NCBI RefSeq assembly: GCF_047496725.1
Contig: NC_132977.1
Coordinates: 7,262,501-7,326,500 of the forward strand
Reading direction: 5' to 3'
DNA length: 64,000 bases
Source of the DNA: Anoplolepis gracilipes
Taxonomy: Eukaryota; Arthropoda; Insecta; Hymenoptera; Formicidae
The stretch's first letter is position 1. Each line of letters opens with the position of its first letter. The notes under the pieces are model-generated. The model saw nothing but the letters and a program-made list of their open reading frames with translations. It did not search any database and was not told where the DNA came from. The translations under genes and the position numbers were made by a program. Shown here one piece after another: positions 36,641-52,187 of this stretch.

Positions 36641-36917
36641 CAAATCAATTACATAAAATGCTACGTTAAATTCTTCTCTCGTGAAAAGTTATGTCTGACA
36701 AAATCAAAGTAATGATACAGAGAAGAAATTAAATCGTTATTACATTATTGACTCTCGCGACTGTAGACAAAGGAATTTGAAGTAAATTAATCAAATCAAT
36801 TGTATAAAATGCTACGTTGAATTCTTCCTTTGTGAAAAATTATCTCTGACAATGATACGGAGCAGAAATTAAATCGTTATTCAGTCGTGATTGTAGACAA
36901 AGAATTTGGAGTAAATT
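36641..36917. repeat. Imperfect tandem duplication (about 148 + 126 bp)
   Basis: Copy 1 (36641-36788) and copy 2 (36792-36917) share, in order, CAAATCAATT, ATAAAATGCTACGTT, GAAATTAAATCGTTATT, TTGTAGACAAAG-type blocks and AGTAAATT. Copy 2 carries internal deletions. A further short direct repeat, GAATTTGAAATTNCTT, follows at about 36932 and 36973. No coding content is seen. Confidence 0.8.
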
Positions 36918-36920
36918 GTA

Positions 36921-39900
36921 ACGATTTGAATAGAGAATTTGAAATTGCTTATCTCAAAGTCTATATTCGAATAGAATTTGAAATTACTTCGCAAAGTGTA
37001 CATTGGAATTGTGATATCAAAATACGTTAGTTGTTGAAAAAGTTTTTTAATTAGAGATGTAGAGGAAGATATGTAGCGCGCGCACACGAGATAAAATCGT
37101 TGGAATAGTGATGAAGCAAGTATGTTACTAGAACGATATTGGCCGATTCGCTATCTGCCATCGCTTCGTTCCCGATTCCATTTCGTGGCCAACATAGTTA
37201 ATGTAACAAAAGCGGAACTCTCATCATTGTGTGCATACTATATTTAATCGTATGGTTATTTTATCGATAATCCCCGATTTTTACGCGCGCCGGAAAAACT
37301 AAGCGCACGTTCGTGAATCAAAACGAGAATTTTATAATACATATTAAATTCAAAATAGACACGTTAATAAACATTTATCACAAAATATTGTAAAAATATA
37401 TATCTATAAGGCTTACAATATAACGTGAAATCCGCGAGTTTATTCGCTCAAAAGTTCTCTTTGTTGAGCAGAGAGAAACCGCATATGGTAAAATCCAATG
37501 TAAAAGTGAAACGTCGGTGCTTTTACATCTGAATAAACACCGACCTACACGTTACCTACCTACACTTTGTGCCAAAATAATTCGACTGATGCTTACCGTT
37601 CTTTCAACCAACTGAAATTTAATGGATCGTGATAAAAAAGGAAAGATGTCCGGTTTTAATTAAAAAGCTGTCAGAAAGTGACCTTGCTTATTACGATTAT
37701 GAAAGAGATAATTTCAGATATAATACTTAATAATCATAAAAAATATGTTTATTCTATTAATTACATTTAAGTAAATAATACGTGTGAAAGAAAAGTGGGA
37801 TTTTATATTATCAGCTGTTTTACTATATATCGTGTCCCTCATAATTCTTTAATAAATATCATCCCTTCCCTTTCTTTCTTATTTATAACCGGTTATTTCA
37901 GAAGACTTAAAATAATATTTTGCTACATGCGATGTGTCAATTTCTTCGAAATCCTCATCGTATAGATCAAATTATCTAGTCGAAGAAGCGATCTGTCTCA
38001 ATTTTATCAACAGGAAAGGGATAGATTGCAATATTGTCGCCAGAAAATGTCGGAGAACGTGGAAAGAAAGAAGGCGGACTAGAGATCAACGTCAAGGCGG
38101 AGATATTTAGGACTCATTGTTCTTCTAGTGCCATGCATATTGACTCGCTAGATGTGCCTGTAGCTTTCCACTATCCGTTATTTGTCCCCTTTCGCCTTTA
38201 TTCACCACGGCTGCTCTCGTGGGAAGGTGTCCAGTACGATCCCTTAACGGTGCTTTATCCTCGCTCCGACGTGATCTTCTCTTGAACTTTGATATTTATA
38301 TTTTCTTGTTGTTACTACAATGAGTGACATCGATACAATGATAATGATTGTAATGTGTATCTATCGACGATAATCGCGATCATAAAGCCTGCTTGCTCTC
38401 GCAAAAATCAGATCATCGATTTGACAGGAGTAAGAAAGGGAAACGTGTCCATCGGAGAAATTTTTTTTTGTCAATTTGATAAACGACCTAAAGCGTGTTC
38501 TTATTTCTTCAAGATATTCTCCAAAGACTGATCTAGTCATCGCGCAAAGATACGTTGAGATTTCAACGATTTAAAGAAAGAGATAAATGTGCGTATATGT
38601 TCTCTACAATTTGTACACCGAGATTCCTCGTCGTAAAAGTCTCCAAATACTGATTTCTTCGTGTTCTCACGAACGGAGTAGCTTTTCTTACATGTTCATC
38701 CATGTTCCATTTGTCTCCCCCCAAGTACATATCGATCGTTGAACGACACTCCGTGTATTGAAACTCCGCGTACCCACGAGAGGGTAGGTATCTGTGGAAT
38801 TGACAATGCAAAAAGCTCCTTTCGGATCTGAAGTTCGGCACGTGGAGAGGTTTGCAAATTCGGCACCCCGAACAGCACGAGCGAATATCCGTTGTATGCA
38901 AATCGTCAGTTCGCATGGCAAACGCGTTTGCAGACGAGTTTCGCATACGAATTAGCGAAAAACGATTTCTATTACGCCGCCACGCATGAGGATACTATAG
39001 CCGTAAAATTTAATATTTGTATTATGCATGTACGAGATCCATACGAATGTACATATGAATGAACAGAGTGTGTATGTACGGATGATATCTCTCGAAATCG
39101 AGCATCTGTTTATTTGTTTATGTAATGAGTAATGAGCGCAGATATACAAATATATATTTTTTACATTTACCAGCTTTTTATTTTATTTTATTTTCATTAC
39201 TCTTTTTCATTTTATTTCTATTTTATTGCTATATTGAAATAAATTTTTAAATTCGAGCTTTGGTAAATCTTTCGCGGTTTTATAAGTATAGCTTTTATAT
39301 AAACAAATTTTGAATATTTTATATAATATTAAAATTTATAATATAATATAATGTTAAAATTGTATCATAAAAACAATATTTATATATTGTAAAGTAAAAT
39401 AATACATTTTAATCGCAATATTTTAATGCGGGACGAACGCGGTTAGAGGAACAAAGAAGTATAGTGAAGTTCGCGTGACATGAAAATTAATATTGCCTTT
39501 AATTTGTATGCAACTATAAATTGGATTTGTTCCGCGGAAATGTCCATTAAGAAAGCATTAACAAGGGCGTGACTAAGGCGTAATATCATTATCAGCGCAT
39601 TTTAATCTACTTATATATTTTTATATCGTCGTCGGTTTTCGTTAAAGTGCATGTAAATATTAGAGAACGTATATATCAGTTTATCTATAAATAAAATCGC
39701 TGAACACAAAACCAATTATAGGTGCAATAATGTTTTTACATCAGACTAGCAACAAGGCCGGATGTCAATAAATTATCACGTATTCTACCCAGTGCGCATC
39801 AACGAATCCGATAAATTTACACCGAGGAAAAAAGTGGAACGCGACATAACTCCTATTGTCTTCAACAGTTAGATTATAGTCTCAATTTTCCGATCTTGCC

Positions 39901-42900
39901 GCGAGGTCATGTTTATTCTATCTATTGATCGTGGGATATCGCAAATAGGGTATGTAATCTACTTATGAAATCTATGAAGTTGTAGAAGCACACAGACTTC
40001 GCGAACTTATCCTAGCCTGTGAGCTTGAGCAAAAACGCATTTAGCCATTTTTATCTAATATGAGATCAGGAGAAAAAGAAATATCTAATTTAAACATATC
40101 TTTGCACGATACTGCTTGATATGAGTGAACAATTAAATTTACCGTCGAGAATCATATGTGAGATTTAATGAAAATGGCCCAGCCAAGAGAAATGAGAAAA
40201 TAGAAAGTAATATAATTTCAAGTAAACAAAGCAAAACAAGTACATCTGTGTCTTGTTTAATTAGATTATTTTATGATGACATAATATTATTGAAACAATT
40301 AAAAAACATTGTCACAATAGTATAATAAAGATGACTTATTGAAACCATGGAATTACGTTATTGGAAGTCTAATCGACTTGATATCGATTGATAAAATTTG
40401 TGGTTAAACAATGTTATTAGACCGAGTATTAAAATCGTTTCTCGATAATATTCTTTATAGTGAAATTCATGAGCTTTCTTTCATCACGTTCATCGATCAT
40501 ATTGCTCAGCTGTCTAGGAAATTAACAGCGGACGAGTCAGCAATTACGTAAAATGTTTTAGCATAGATCAGAGTCGGAAAATTTCGTGGAATATTGAAAC
40601 CAGCGAGAATTTCGTTCTATCTACCTATTTGTCTGACTGTCTGGAATTCGACGTCTCAATTATAGAAAGTGAGAAAGCTTTTAAAATCTCATTTCGGTTT
40701 TTTAAGAATCATTGCATATTTTTTAACGGATATCTCTTTCAACGAACATATTTTCAGAAGTTTGCTTTTGAGAGAGCGCAATCTTTGTGTGTGTGTATGT
40801 GTGTGTGTATTTTAAAGTATAATCAATAATCTTTTCAAATTAAACTCACGCGTTGTGCCTCGTATGATTCATTCACTTGCAAATCTTTAAATCTCGAATA
40901 CTGAATCATGCTGTGAATGATATCTCAATTTTTAAAACGAAATATTCTCGCGCTGGAAGTAGAACTTTCTCAGTATCACTTCAGAGCCATATGCGGCTTC
41001 CTCGTTTACGTAAATGCGCATTTCAATTCCCACTTGATTATTTTTTATGACCAATTTTACAACCAGAGAAACGTACTCGAGTATTTCTTTTTATTCGTTT
41101 GCGGTCTGCAACGATTAATGGACTATACGATGAGATAAGCACTCTCTCCGATGCATCTCTATTGTTTTTTTTTTTATTTTTTTTTTGTTTTTTTTCCCCA
41201 TGATAGAGCATCACTCGATCGAACACGCACCTTCGATTGTATGTAAATTTCTCGCGTTTATCTTTTTGCATACTCGTCTTTTTGCAATAATCGATAAAAC
41301 TGAAGCACTGAAAAACCGAAGTAATTTCGCGCGATTATCTTGAACTTGAAATTTAGTTTGTATAAAGTATACGTTCGCATTCTGTGTGAACTGATATCTT
41401 ATATAATATATTAATCTCTACTATAATATTATTTTATGTATATATACATGTATATACAGTTTTCTACAGTTTAAAAGAGATTAATATATATAAATAATAT
41501 AATGCAAAACAAAGTAAAAAAAAAAAATCTATTCCTAATGTCTAAAAGAAAGAGTGAGCTTTCATTATTTTTTGCATACATTAATACTCAATTAGAATTT
41601 AAAATTCCTAAATAAAACATTTAAATATGGAACGTAAAGATGTATGCAATTGTTGGACTGTCCATACTGAGAATAGAATGTATGACAACAAACTGCGAGT
41701 TAGTTCTACCAGTTATATAGTTTTTTGCGATATTGGTTTCTGGCTCACAACACTTGTAGTAAAATTATATAAACAAGGAAATCTCGTTTTCTCGTAAATT
41801 AAAATCTCCATATACTCTACTATATAACTTAATAAAAGTTATGACGTATAAAAAGAAAACTGTTTCAATTTAAGACCTGGAGTTTTTTTAATTCTTGACG
41901 ATAACGAAAAAAAAGAAAAAAAAAATTACGGTTAAGATCTTGTCGTCAACGCGGAATCAAATACGGCTCGACTGTCTCAACGAAAAGAAGCGAGCTAGGA
42001 AATCTGATAAAGGAAATAAACTAAGAGGCTTCAGGTGCATCCGATCGTTAAAAAGAAACCGAAAAATCTTCCTCGCCGAAGGGCACGAGGCAGCGAGACG
42101 ATCGTAGAGACGATCGATGAGGCGTGAAATTTGTCGATAATGGTCCGGGAAACTCGTCTTTTCCTTCTACACACGATATCGTCAAACGGATCTACCAAAA
42201 ATCCTGTTTGTAAAGGGATTCCAAAAAGAGCAAGCGAACAATAGAATAAAAAAAAAACCAGTTGCTTCAGTTGTCAAGCGCAGCGACGTATTAAACGATC
42301 CGTAGCACGTCATTCCTATCAAATGTTGTTACTGCGAGTCAATTTTCGATAACTAGCGTACTATCAAATGTTGTTATCATATTAGAAATAGTTAGAAAAT
42401 TTTTTAATTTGTCAGCTATATCTTCCTGCATAATAAATACTATTATAAATGATAGAATTTTCAAGAGAAATAAAGATCGACTATTAAAAATCAGATCATG
42501 TCATTTTTATAAATTACACGACTATCTATTTTTAAGACAAAATAATTAAACAAACATTATCTCTTTGTATTACAAATATTTATTGTGAACATTCTTGATT
42601 ATCCTGATAAAAGGTGTTTTAATTACCAGGGTCCCTCTCTGTTGAAGATTCCTTTAGACTACCGCGAAGTTATTTAAAGTTGCCAAACTTCTCGACTTAA
42701 TTATCGCGTTATAACTTTCAATTAATATTCCTCATGGAAGGACCTCAGCCTCTTATACACGCGTAAAATCTCTTCGCATCAAAACAAGCACAAAAGTTGA
42801 AATATATAATTTAAATATTTGTGTAAAGATTGTTATAACTTTGACGTTATAACGCGAGAATAATTATCAAAGACATTTTTGATGATGAAAATGGGATGAC

Positions 42901-45900
42901 GAGAACTAAAAGTTTTAATTTTACTTTAGTTTAGTTTCTCGAACTTTTTACAAAGTTTTCCATGATTCTGTAACGTAATCGTATTCACAAAAGAATACGG
43001 TTGTCGTGATCTGACACTTTTTCTTTCTTTGAAAAATAGTCAAAAAAACAATCATTAAATCGCGACGCAAAAGTTACCAGAATCGTACCAAATTTGTCAC
43101 TGTCGAATCAGGTCGGATAGGAATTCAGGAAACGAGATTTCGATTGTTTGTCGACTGCGCGTTGTGACAATCACAATTAAGGTTTACGATGAAGCTTACT
43201 TTATCATCCATATTCGTTTTATTGACAATATTGGGAATATTGATCAAATTTAATGCACGTTGCGGGGAAATACAGTAATCTATTAATCATGTTAACTTTA
43301 TACGGGACGCGGTGAGTACCATAAACTGAAACTAAGCCGCTTAATTATAAACAAATGTATATTCGTACGCATAAAATTAAACATAGGTAATTCAGATTCT
43401 TGTTTGTATACGCTGCCAAAATTACATGTGGAAGTTTATTATAAAGATAGTTATGTTACAAAAAAAAAATTAATCTTTGTCTTCCGTATATTATGCATAG
43501 TTATATAATCAGAACTTATTAAAAATAAAAATATGTACCTACAAAAATTATATGATGGATCATGTTGAAATCGAAAATATAATTGAGACATATCGCATTA
43601 ATTCACCTGTCGAAACAGAACTATTGAGGTTTTTAAGTCACACAATTAGGCTTTATTTGTTCTTGATGCTTTAATTCGCGCATATGTAATTTAAATTTTA
43701 TTTAAATTACAATTGATGTAAATATCTATCTAAAAAGATATTACGACATTGTCCTTGTTTATATAGTTGGAAGATTTTAATATAGAACAAATATATTCCG
43801 AATATTTTTTTTTCAAAGTTTATTACCCGAGTCGTCCGCTAGATTTCAAAGCTTGATATATGTATATATAGTCCGAAGTAGAAACTAAGAAATTCGACCC
43901 GAGCACGCATCAGCTGTCAAATTAAAATGTTATAGCGATATTAGCGCGCTATTAGCCGTGTGTCAATATTATTTTTAGCAGCTGACGTTAGAATTTTAAA
44001 CGATCGTTAGAATTTTAAACGAGTAACCTCGCGCTTTTAGCTTTTATCGCCACAATTTGTGTAGTAATTAAAGGCTCAAAAGAATATTCTGTAAAGAATA
44101 ATATTTTCTAATAATAATATTTTATATAATAAGATGACTATAGCGTAATTTTATAAGAAAATTAATAAATGTGAAAAATGTTGCCTAAAGCTAGAATTGC
44201 ACTCTAACTTGTCCAGTTTCGCCGGACATGGTATGCGAATTGTGAGAGTCACCGAGGCTTTTAAATCAGCCCTTTTTCTCTCCCCCCGTGCGTTGTTTAG
44301 TTGCTCGTCTCCAACCAAATAAGCCGTGTTAAAAATACACCGCGATACTCCTGGTTCTCCTTCGCAAAGATTCTTCGTCTAGCCACTACAACAATGCTTC
44401 TCATGTCGCTCTTCCTCATTCTCATTCTCATTCGTATCACCCTTCCCTTATAATCTTTTTTCCACTCTTCTTTTTCTCTTTGATTTCTCTCTTCTATATT
44501 CTCGCAGGCATCTCGGAAGAAATGTCAGCGAAACACGGGAGTGAAATCTACTAAAGGTATCTTTTAGAATCTGATATAGTACAAGATAGTGGCGATTTGA
44601 TGGATAAGCATTACGGTAGCAAAATTCAATGTCGGCTCAAATGTGATTTAGGATGGGAAAATGATACAGATGATGCGGTATGATACAGACAGTAAGGTAG
44701 ACGAATGGTTTTCCCGTTTCTGCATATAAATCCCTTAAGGATATTTGAGGTAGCGAGCACAGAGTTAAGAGTAACTCGATATGTGATGACATTAATTTAG
44801 CTAATTTGTAGGACGACCTGCGAAATTTTCGAATAAGATACATATAAACGCAAATATGAACATGACATACAGAATTCTAACGACTCTGATGTAGCTCTGT
44901 AATATATTGATATTAAATATTACAGATAAACAGAATTATGTAACCTATTCAAGAGATTGCTTACTTTATTTAAGTCGAATCTACATTAAAAATTAAATTA
45001 AGAAAACAAAAACAAAGTCGGAAAAGCATATACAGTACTGAAATAAGAAGCAAATAGAAATTTATTAAGAGAATTGACAAAGAAATAAGAAAGCAGATAG
45101 AGGAGATTTATTAGCCGTTAGGTTATGCTTGATAATGTATCTGTTATTATTAAATCAGTATAGCTATATTAGATACGATGCTACGCTCAGAAAAATAAGC
45201 TCTACGGAAAACTACATTATTGAGTCTCCTACAGTGCACACAGTCTATCTTTTTCTTATTGTTCTCTCTCTCATTACTTGCATTATTCCTAACAGCAGCC
45301 CGAACAGAAGAAATCTTGCTCCTACGAGGTCGATTCTGATTCTCACAAATGAGTTTTTAAATAAATTAGCTACGAGCATTGAGTTGAATACAAGATTTTC
45401 TTGTTGAGATTTTTCATTTTCCAAAATCGACTTTTTTAAAATTAAATTTCGTACAAAAAAATGTGCTTCGTATAATTATTTCTTTATAAATATGATTTTC
45501 TTCTCGGTTTTATTATTCTTTTCAGGGTACTCCTTCTCTCTCTATCTCTCTCGGCATAGCATCTAAATATTTGATATATTTAATATATGTATTAGTATAT
45601 ATTAATTATAGAATAATTTATCATAGAACGTGTATATGAAACAAAATTAATAACATAATATTTCCCAAATGTTTAGCCAATTTGTGAAGGATTAGTTGTT
45701 TAAATGATAATTTAAATATGGTAATAATCAAATAAGCGAGATGATGTAGCAGACTATGTCACATGGTATTTTCCACGCTTGTGAAAGTGTTTAATAGGTC
45801 ATGTTAATTACAGGCATACTAACGGACATGAATTAGCGACTGCATGAATACTCTCTCTCTCTCTCTCTCCCTCTCTCTCTCTCTCTTCTCGTCTGTCCTA

Positions 45901-46370
45901 TCTACTATATTTTAATTTTATTTTAAAATGAATTGTTCCAAAGGGTTAGGTTTTAATCAATATATTTGCTCCGTTTCAATGCTCATTTTATTACTCATAT
46001 TATCGTTATATAAGAGTGCACAGTTATCAAATTTTAATAAAATTTTAATTTGCAGCGATAAAGGCAGGAAAATATCGTCGTTAATTTCGTTTAACACAGA
46101 TTATTCAAGATTGTGAGAGAATGTAAATGAATATATAATTATATAATAATATTAATTAATTAAGCATTAACGTATATTGTATTATAAATATTTTTACAAA
46201 GCAATAATAATTATTAATTCTAGTACTATCTGTTGGCAAAGAAAATTCTTTAAAATTTTATTTGTACAGCGGCTCTCATTTATATATACTATATGTGATG
46301 TTTTCATATGCAGAAAAGAAATCTAAAATATTATATATTCATTTTACATCTCTTTAAAACGGTGCAATAT
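36921..46370. other. Long non-coding stretch with scattered GC-richer patches
   Basis: No supported gene in about 9.4 kb. GC-richer patches lie at 37100-37330, 38000-38290, 38560-38970, 41930-42130 and 44200-44420. The patch at 38563-38946 is open in three minus-strand frames at once, with no recognisable domain, so it is not called. A CT microsatellite lies at 45851-45890. The remainder is AT-rich. Confidence 0.5.
45851..45890. repeat. (CT)n microsatellite
   Basis: A CT run with one CC interruption. Confidence 0.95.
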
Positions 46371-47430
46371 CACAGATATGAAATATTATCAGGCAGAAAA
46401 TATTAAAATATTCTTTTATTTCGTCTCGTGTTTCGTTCCTTTTTCTCGCCTCGTCACGAGCCACTCGATTCTTTTCATGTCGGCCGTCGCAATAAGCCGT
46501 CTTAAAGCTCACTTCGAGGTTCTCCTCTTAAACCCATTGCGCAATGAAAGGATCATGGAGAACAAGGAATATAAGAACAAGAAGGCAATGGGATGGCCTA
46601 GACTCAATGACCGTTTTCGAACGCAATAATGCAAAATGACGGAATGGGAATAAATCGATGCGCAAAACCGTACAAGGAAAGAGTATACCATCTACACAAA
46701 ATGATATCGCCGACATCGTTCTTCCAAGGTGACCTAGAAAGTCATTTGAATTTAACCCGGACTACGATAAATGGCAAACTTGGTCGACAAGCGGAATAGG
46801 ACGTAGATTAACCGCGCTTTTGTACCGCGGATCGATACAGTTACAATGAAATTGTAAGGCTAATGGATTCGGAACATGAATTTTTTTTTCGTTCGATATT
46901 TCGCGAATAGAATATGCCGTTTCGATCCAGGAAGGGAATCCCTCGCAAGCTGACATTTCAAATACAATCCAAGAGAGCGACCGCAAACGAAACTTTTTTT
47001 ATTTTTCTCGTTGAATATACACATACATCTCGTATATCTTCTTTTTAAATCGTATGAAATTTGCTCGCGAGATCATCGTCGTACATAAAGTAACTTATGA
47101 TTTCGTGCCCAACTACGAAATGTAGTGGCATGACAATTTATTTGCTCGAAAGTGATTGGCCATAACAGTCCGAAAGTAGTCCGCCGCGTCAGAACTTTTG
47201 AGCTTAATATACGAGTTCCCTTCGCGTTCCAACCATCATCGGCGGCTTTTTCGGACGATAACGTCGACTCTATCTCGTTCTACTCGAGTTCGTTTCTGGT
47301 CTTAAACCGTTTTAGCACTTGAACCACAGGGTTTCCCTCAACGTTTAACCGTGGAATAGATCCGAAATAAACTAAAACGATTATCATTCCTCGCCGGTAC
47401 ATTCGTCGTGAAGATTCTCAACTTTGAAAT
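46371..47430. promoter_or_regulatory. GC-richer island, candidate regulatory region
   Basis: About 1 kb of higher GC with CpGs and overlapping short open frames on both strands (46378-46629 plus, 46509-46716 minus, 46762-46986 minus). None has a family signature. Called only as a compositional island. Confidence 0.25.
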
Positions 47431-48041
47431 TACTTGCAGTTAGATTTTTCTTTTACCGAGTTTACGATTGTCAGACACTTTCAACCGAGTTTGTTTCCTC
47501 CTGTGTTTTCAGAAATTTCTCTTAATTACGTTGGATTTTTGGCATAAATAAGTTAAAATGTTACTTTGTTTCTTTTGAGGTTTGCTGCGAAATATTATCT
47601 CATAATGGATCGCTCTGACTTATCGTCTGCATAGCAGAAGTATACATTCATCACATTCCTCCATCTATTTGCCACTATACAGTTTTGATCGATAAGCTTC
47701 TCAGACCAGCGGTATATTTTATTTTACTGGATTATACGAGATAAATTTTTATTCTTGGAAAATACTATCGTTATTTTTGTGGAGAATATTCAACTAAATT
47801 TAATCCATTTTCATGAATTTTTCATGATTGGATAGATTCTATCTATCTATCTGGTACTCATAGATTTTTAAATAATTTTTTGCTGTACAAAATCAAAGGA
47901 AACATATAAAAACGTAATACGTTCTTTCACGTAAATGAATTAATTTATAAATTGTAAAACAATAGCACACACACACACACACACACACATATGCTCAATT
48001 AAATAATATATATAATTATAATTTTATGTCTATATACAATA

Positions 48042-48087
<46 letters not shown>

Positions 48088-50580
48088 ATTAAACTTTAAA
48101 TTAATGAAAAGATCGTGGCTATAACGTTATCACGTTATTGTTACTATTATCGTTTATATCTGTTTCTTCGTGTTACCTCTTAAAATCCTAACGATACCAT
48201 AACAGTTACGATCCACATACATATTTGTAATGTACAAGATATTTCTCCTCGCAACGATACGAATAATCTGTACAACTCGTGTTTGCTCATATGTACAATA
48301 ATACTTTTTAATAAGTTGTAATAAGTGCTTTTTGTTTAGAAATTGATAATAAAGAATTTAGTACTTTTTTAATCGTAATACAAGATATTTTCATCATATC
48401 ATATACTTCTTGTATTGTCTAAAACGTCACATACTGACACTATTAATCATTTAAAATTTGATAAAATCAAACATTATATTTTGATATTTTTATTCCGACA
48501 TCAATATTATAATTAATGCTCCGTTCTATTTGCTCCAATTTTTACACTTCAATTTGACAAATGAATATTTTATACCCGGCACTCGATAACGTCGATTAAT
48601 TATATATATTATAGAGATACTGATGTTCAGTGATAAGTTTTCGTTAATTAATCTACATTGCATCGTCAACTTGCGTAATTGAAATTTAATAAAAGGCGGC
48701 GCGTATAATCATTGTTAATATTATGTATAATTTACTCATATAAATAATACGTTAATTAAGTATAATAGTTCAACTGAACATTCGTGAGCTTGGATTGCAA
48801 TTAATCGATATTACGATTAAATTTTATTTCCAAAATGTTATAATTTCATGAATATAAATGCTGTTATTACATTATAATAAGGTATTATTTATTCTCTGGA
48901 GTACTTTTGTTTAAGTATACCACTGCGACTATAATATATTAAATAAAAAAGAAATCTGCATAATGCACAACATTACCTCTGTGACTTTCCTGTGCTATAA
49001 AAATGCGCATTTTTTGCACTTCCATAAATCGTGCGAAGTACGAGTTCTCGAATTTGCCCGTGTAAACATAATGCGAGGCGCAACGCATTTCTCGCCATTT
49101 TAATGGCACTCTGTACAACAGTGAAGCTCTTCGAAGAATAATAATGGTTGTAACGTTTAAGGATTCTTTAGACATAAAATTAAACTTTTTCGAAAAATTA
49201 AAAATAAATGTTTCAAATTCTTCGAAACAAAGCTGAGAAATTTGTTAAATGTTGTGTCACTAATTGAGACTTGAAAATGTGCAAAGAATGGATTGTAAAA
49301 GGCGCTACAAATAATTTTACGTCATAATTTTCCAGACGGCTGACAACTAGTTAAAAGGCTAAAAGCCTTTTGTCTCCAGTTTCGTTTAATCCGCAAAAAA
49401 ATTACGGTACGGACGCAGCTTTGTTTTGTCGCAGCAAAATTATCAGCGCGTGCTTAAATATCATTCCCATATATACTGCGTATTTTATAACTCAATGAAA
49501 TGCAAGCACGTTCACTTCTCCTTTGTTTAACATACATAAAATATTTTAACTAAATTATTGTAGCTTTCAAGTAACATAAACACTTTTAAGCAAATGTAAC
49601 TTTTAAGTAATATAGCAATGTAAACATAAATATATATCACTTTTAAGAATATAATGTAAAACTATAATCTTTATAAATATATTTTGTAATAGAAAGATTT
49701 TTATATAACAATTTTTTATATGTTTGGTTTTTTTCCTTACATACATCTATTTTTTTACAATAATAAAATAATTTTTCTTTAATAAAAACAATATACGTTA
49801 CTATTTTATTTATTGTAAATTATTAGTAGTATTTGAAATAATTATAAACGTTTTCACTCTAGATATTTGTATATGATATTTCGTAAAAAAAAAGTCAACC
49901 TCGAAAACGTAAACATTTTTTGAAGCGTAAACATTTCTCGTTTTGCAGATATATCAACATATAATAGATACATACACATAGTAGTAGAATCGTTGCGAAA
50001 CGAATAGGCGCCATTTGCATGAACTACAACCGACTAATGTAACATAAGATCTCTCTTGGGAAACCATTGCCTAAGCTGCTATTTTGGGAACAGGAATTAT
50101 CGGTCGGAATTATCGAGAATTTATTCAGACACTTGCAACAAACTAGAAGTTAACCTACCATGAAGCAGAATGACAGAGAAACAAATTGGGAATCGATTTT
50201 TCTATAACAAAAATGTCAAAGAAAATTGTAGTTTATTGTAAATGTTTGATATCAATGTGTTTTATATATATATATATTTTTTTATTAACAAGCTTCAAAT
50301 TAATGTTAAATAATATCTATTCTATGATAATTATTTGCATTTCTTGATTCATTAAGACTCTTATTTTTTAATCGTTTATAATTGTAATAAAATAGGGTTG
50401 AACATAATTTTCCTAAAAAGAAAATAATTTGAAATTTTCTCTCTCTCTCTCTCTTGCCAAACAAATTGAAACGAAAATCAAGATTATTGAATATCACAAT
50501 TACAATTAGAATACATGAATCTAATGTAACATACATATGCGGATTCAGCGTCTCGTACTGACGTTGATATTGCTGCAATT
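47431..50580. other. AT-rich DNA with CA and TA microsatellites
   Basis: No gene is seen. A (CA)n run lies at 47966-47989 and a (TA)n run at 48043-48084. A CT run occurs at 50440-50454. Confidence 0.6.
48043..48084. repeat. (TA)n microsatellite
   Basis: An uninterrupted TA tract of about 42 bases. Confidence 0.95.
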
Positions 50581-51183
50581 AATCCCTACGAGTTTACCGC
50601 CGGGAGGGTCAATACCTAGAGAACATGAAGTGTGCGAAATTATGGCGATATTGCTGCTCATTTCAAGGTAATTTATCGTCGCTCGCATAGTTTTGAACAG
50701 AATGGAACACGGAATACGAGATGTGCGCGCGCGAAATATGTTACGTAGAGCGAGAGTCCGGCAAAGAGAGGGACGAGGACGCAGAGGTTGCGAAAATTAA
50801 ATTTTATCCCAGTCCGCGAACCAACGATAATTGAATCGACGAGACATGGGCGTGTGTGTGTGCTAATTGCGTGAGTCTATGTGTGTATAGAAAATCCAAA
50901 CAGAAAAACATCAAACGTCAAACTATACAAAAGCCATCCACGTGTCCGTTAATAAATTGTTCCGTCTCGTAACTGCCCCGAGAAACTGCTCGCTAAATCT
51001 TTCATGTTTCCCCTCGTATGAACGTAATACGCATCGCTCAAATAGCGCATCTCTCTCCGGTTCGTTGTTCCATTTAAACAACAGAGCACAGAGTGTGAAA
51101 TCCGAGAGTGAAATTTATACGTACAAATATTTGCGAAATTGTAGATGTCTCATTTGCAAACGGAGAATCAAGTACGTTTGCGC

Positions 51184-51187
<4 letters not shown>

Positions 51188-51218
<31 letters not shown>
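51188..51218. repeat. Poly-A tract (31 bases)
   Basis: An uninterrupted A run, the longest homopolymer noticed in the window. Confidence 0.95.
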
Positions 51219-51221
<3 letters not shown>

Positions 51222-52157
51222 CTTGTCACTAATCTTATCTGCACGTGCAAATTATAAAACTTTGATGAACAAAAGTCTTATTTTTAATTAATTTAATCGG
51301 ATTTCACGCTTTTCTTTGCAGAAATTTTTCCAATATCAATCTGTACGTGCGCTCAGATCTTAATGTTTGAAATTGAGAACTTGTCGGAAATAATCTCGAC
51401 AGTTTTCACTGAAAATGACAAAAAAATCGACCGTATATTTTATGCGGAGCTGCGTCCCGACATCCAGTGACTTCGAAATATTCCGCATAATCGCCGCATA
51501 ATCGAGGCTGTTATAAGGGTATATCAATATTGATGAATTTAACGCGAGCAGAGTGAAGACGATGCCGGTGGTTGCTTTAACCCTCAAGACGTAGTATCGT
51601 TTTTCATCGCCGAGAATAATGTGTCAAATATGTTGAATTTAATTCTACACTCTCTTGGAGAAGGATGAAAATATAATATTATAGAGAAAAAGAAATATCT
51701 TTCTTCAATAAAATAATTATTATATAATTATTATAATTATTATATTATGTTAAAATGAAGAAGGATATTTTTGGACAACCGGCCCCGCAGACTGATATTA
51801 CATCCTGAGGGATAATCTCTGACGGCGAGTGTGCGAGCTCCTCTCATTCTTTTTTACCACTCGAAAGCGCACGCCATCTCACTTGGCAGTGATCCTCGAG
51901 CAAGGCGACAAGGATATTTCGCCGCGTGTTTCTCTCTAAAATCAAAGAAAGAGAGTAGGATCATCTTCCAGGGATGGTTCAACCGTCGCCCGCGCGCGAG
52001 TGGCGGGCCCTCGAGTATAATTAGATGTCCCAGTTTATATACCCGGTATGTCATTATACGGAATCCGCTCGCCAGCGGCAAATGTATGCCTCCCGTAGAT
52101 ACTATCCGAGCCGTGTACGCGCTTCGCTCGATAATAAGCAGCCCTGAGTAAAGTAAT

Positions 52158-52187
52158 CACGCACGCACGCACGCACGCACACGCACG
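52158..52187. repeat. (CACG)n microsatellite
   Basis: A tetranucleotide run, alternating pyrimidine-purine, of the same unit type as the tract at 23181-23212. Confidence 0.9.

Noticed and set aside
38563..38946. 127-codon minus-strand frame with eight cysteines
   Set aside because: Three minus frames are open over the same GC-richer patch, the Cys spacing is irregular, and no splice context or domain is seen.
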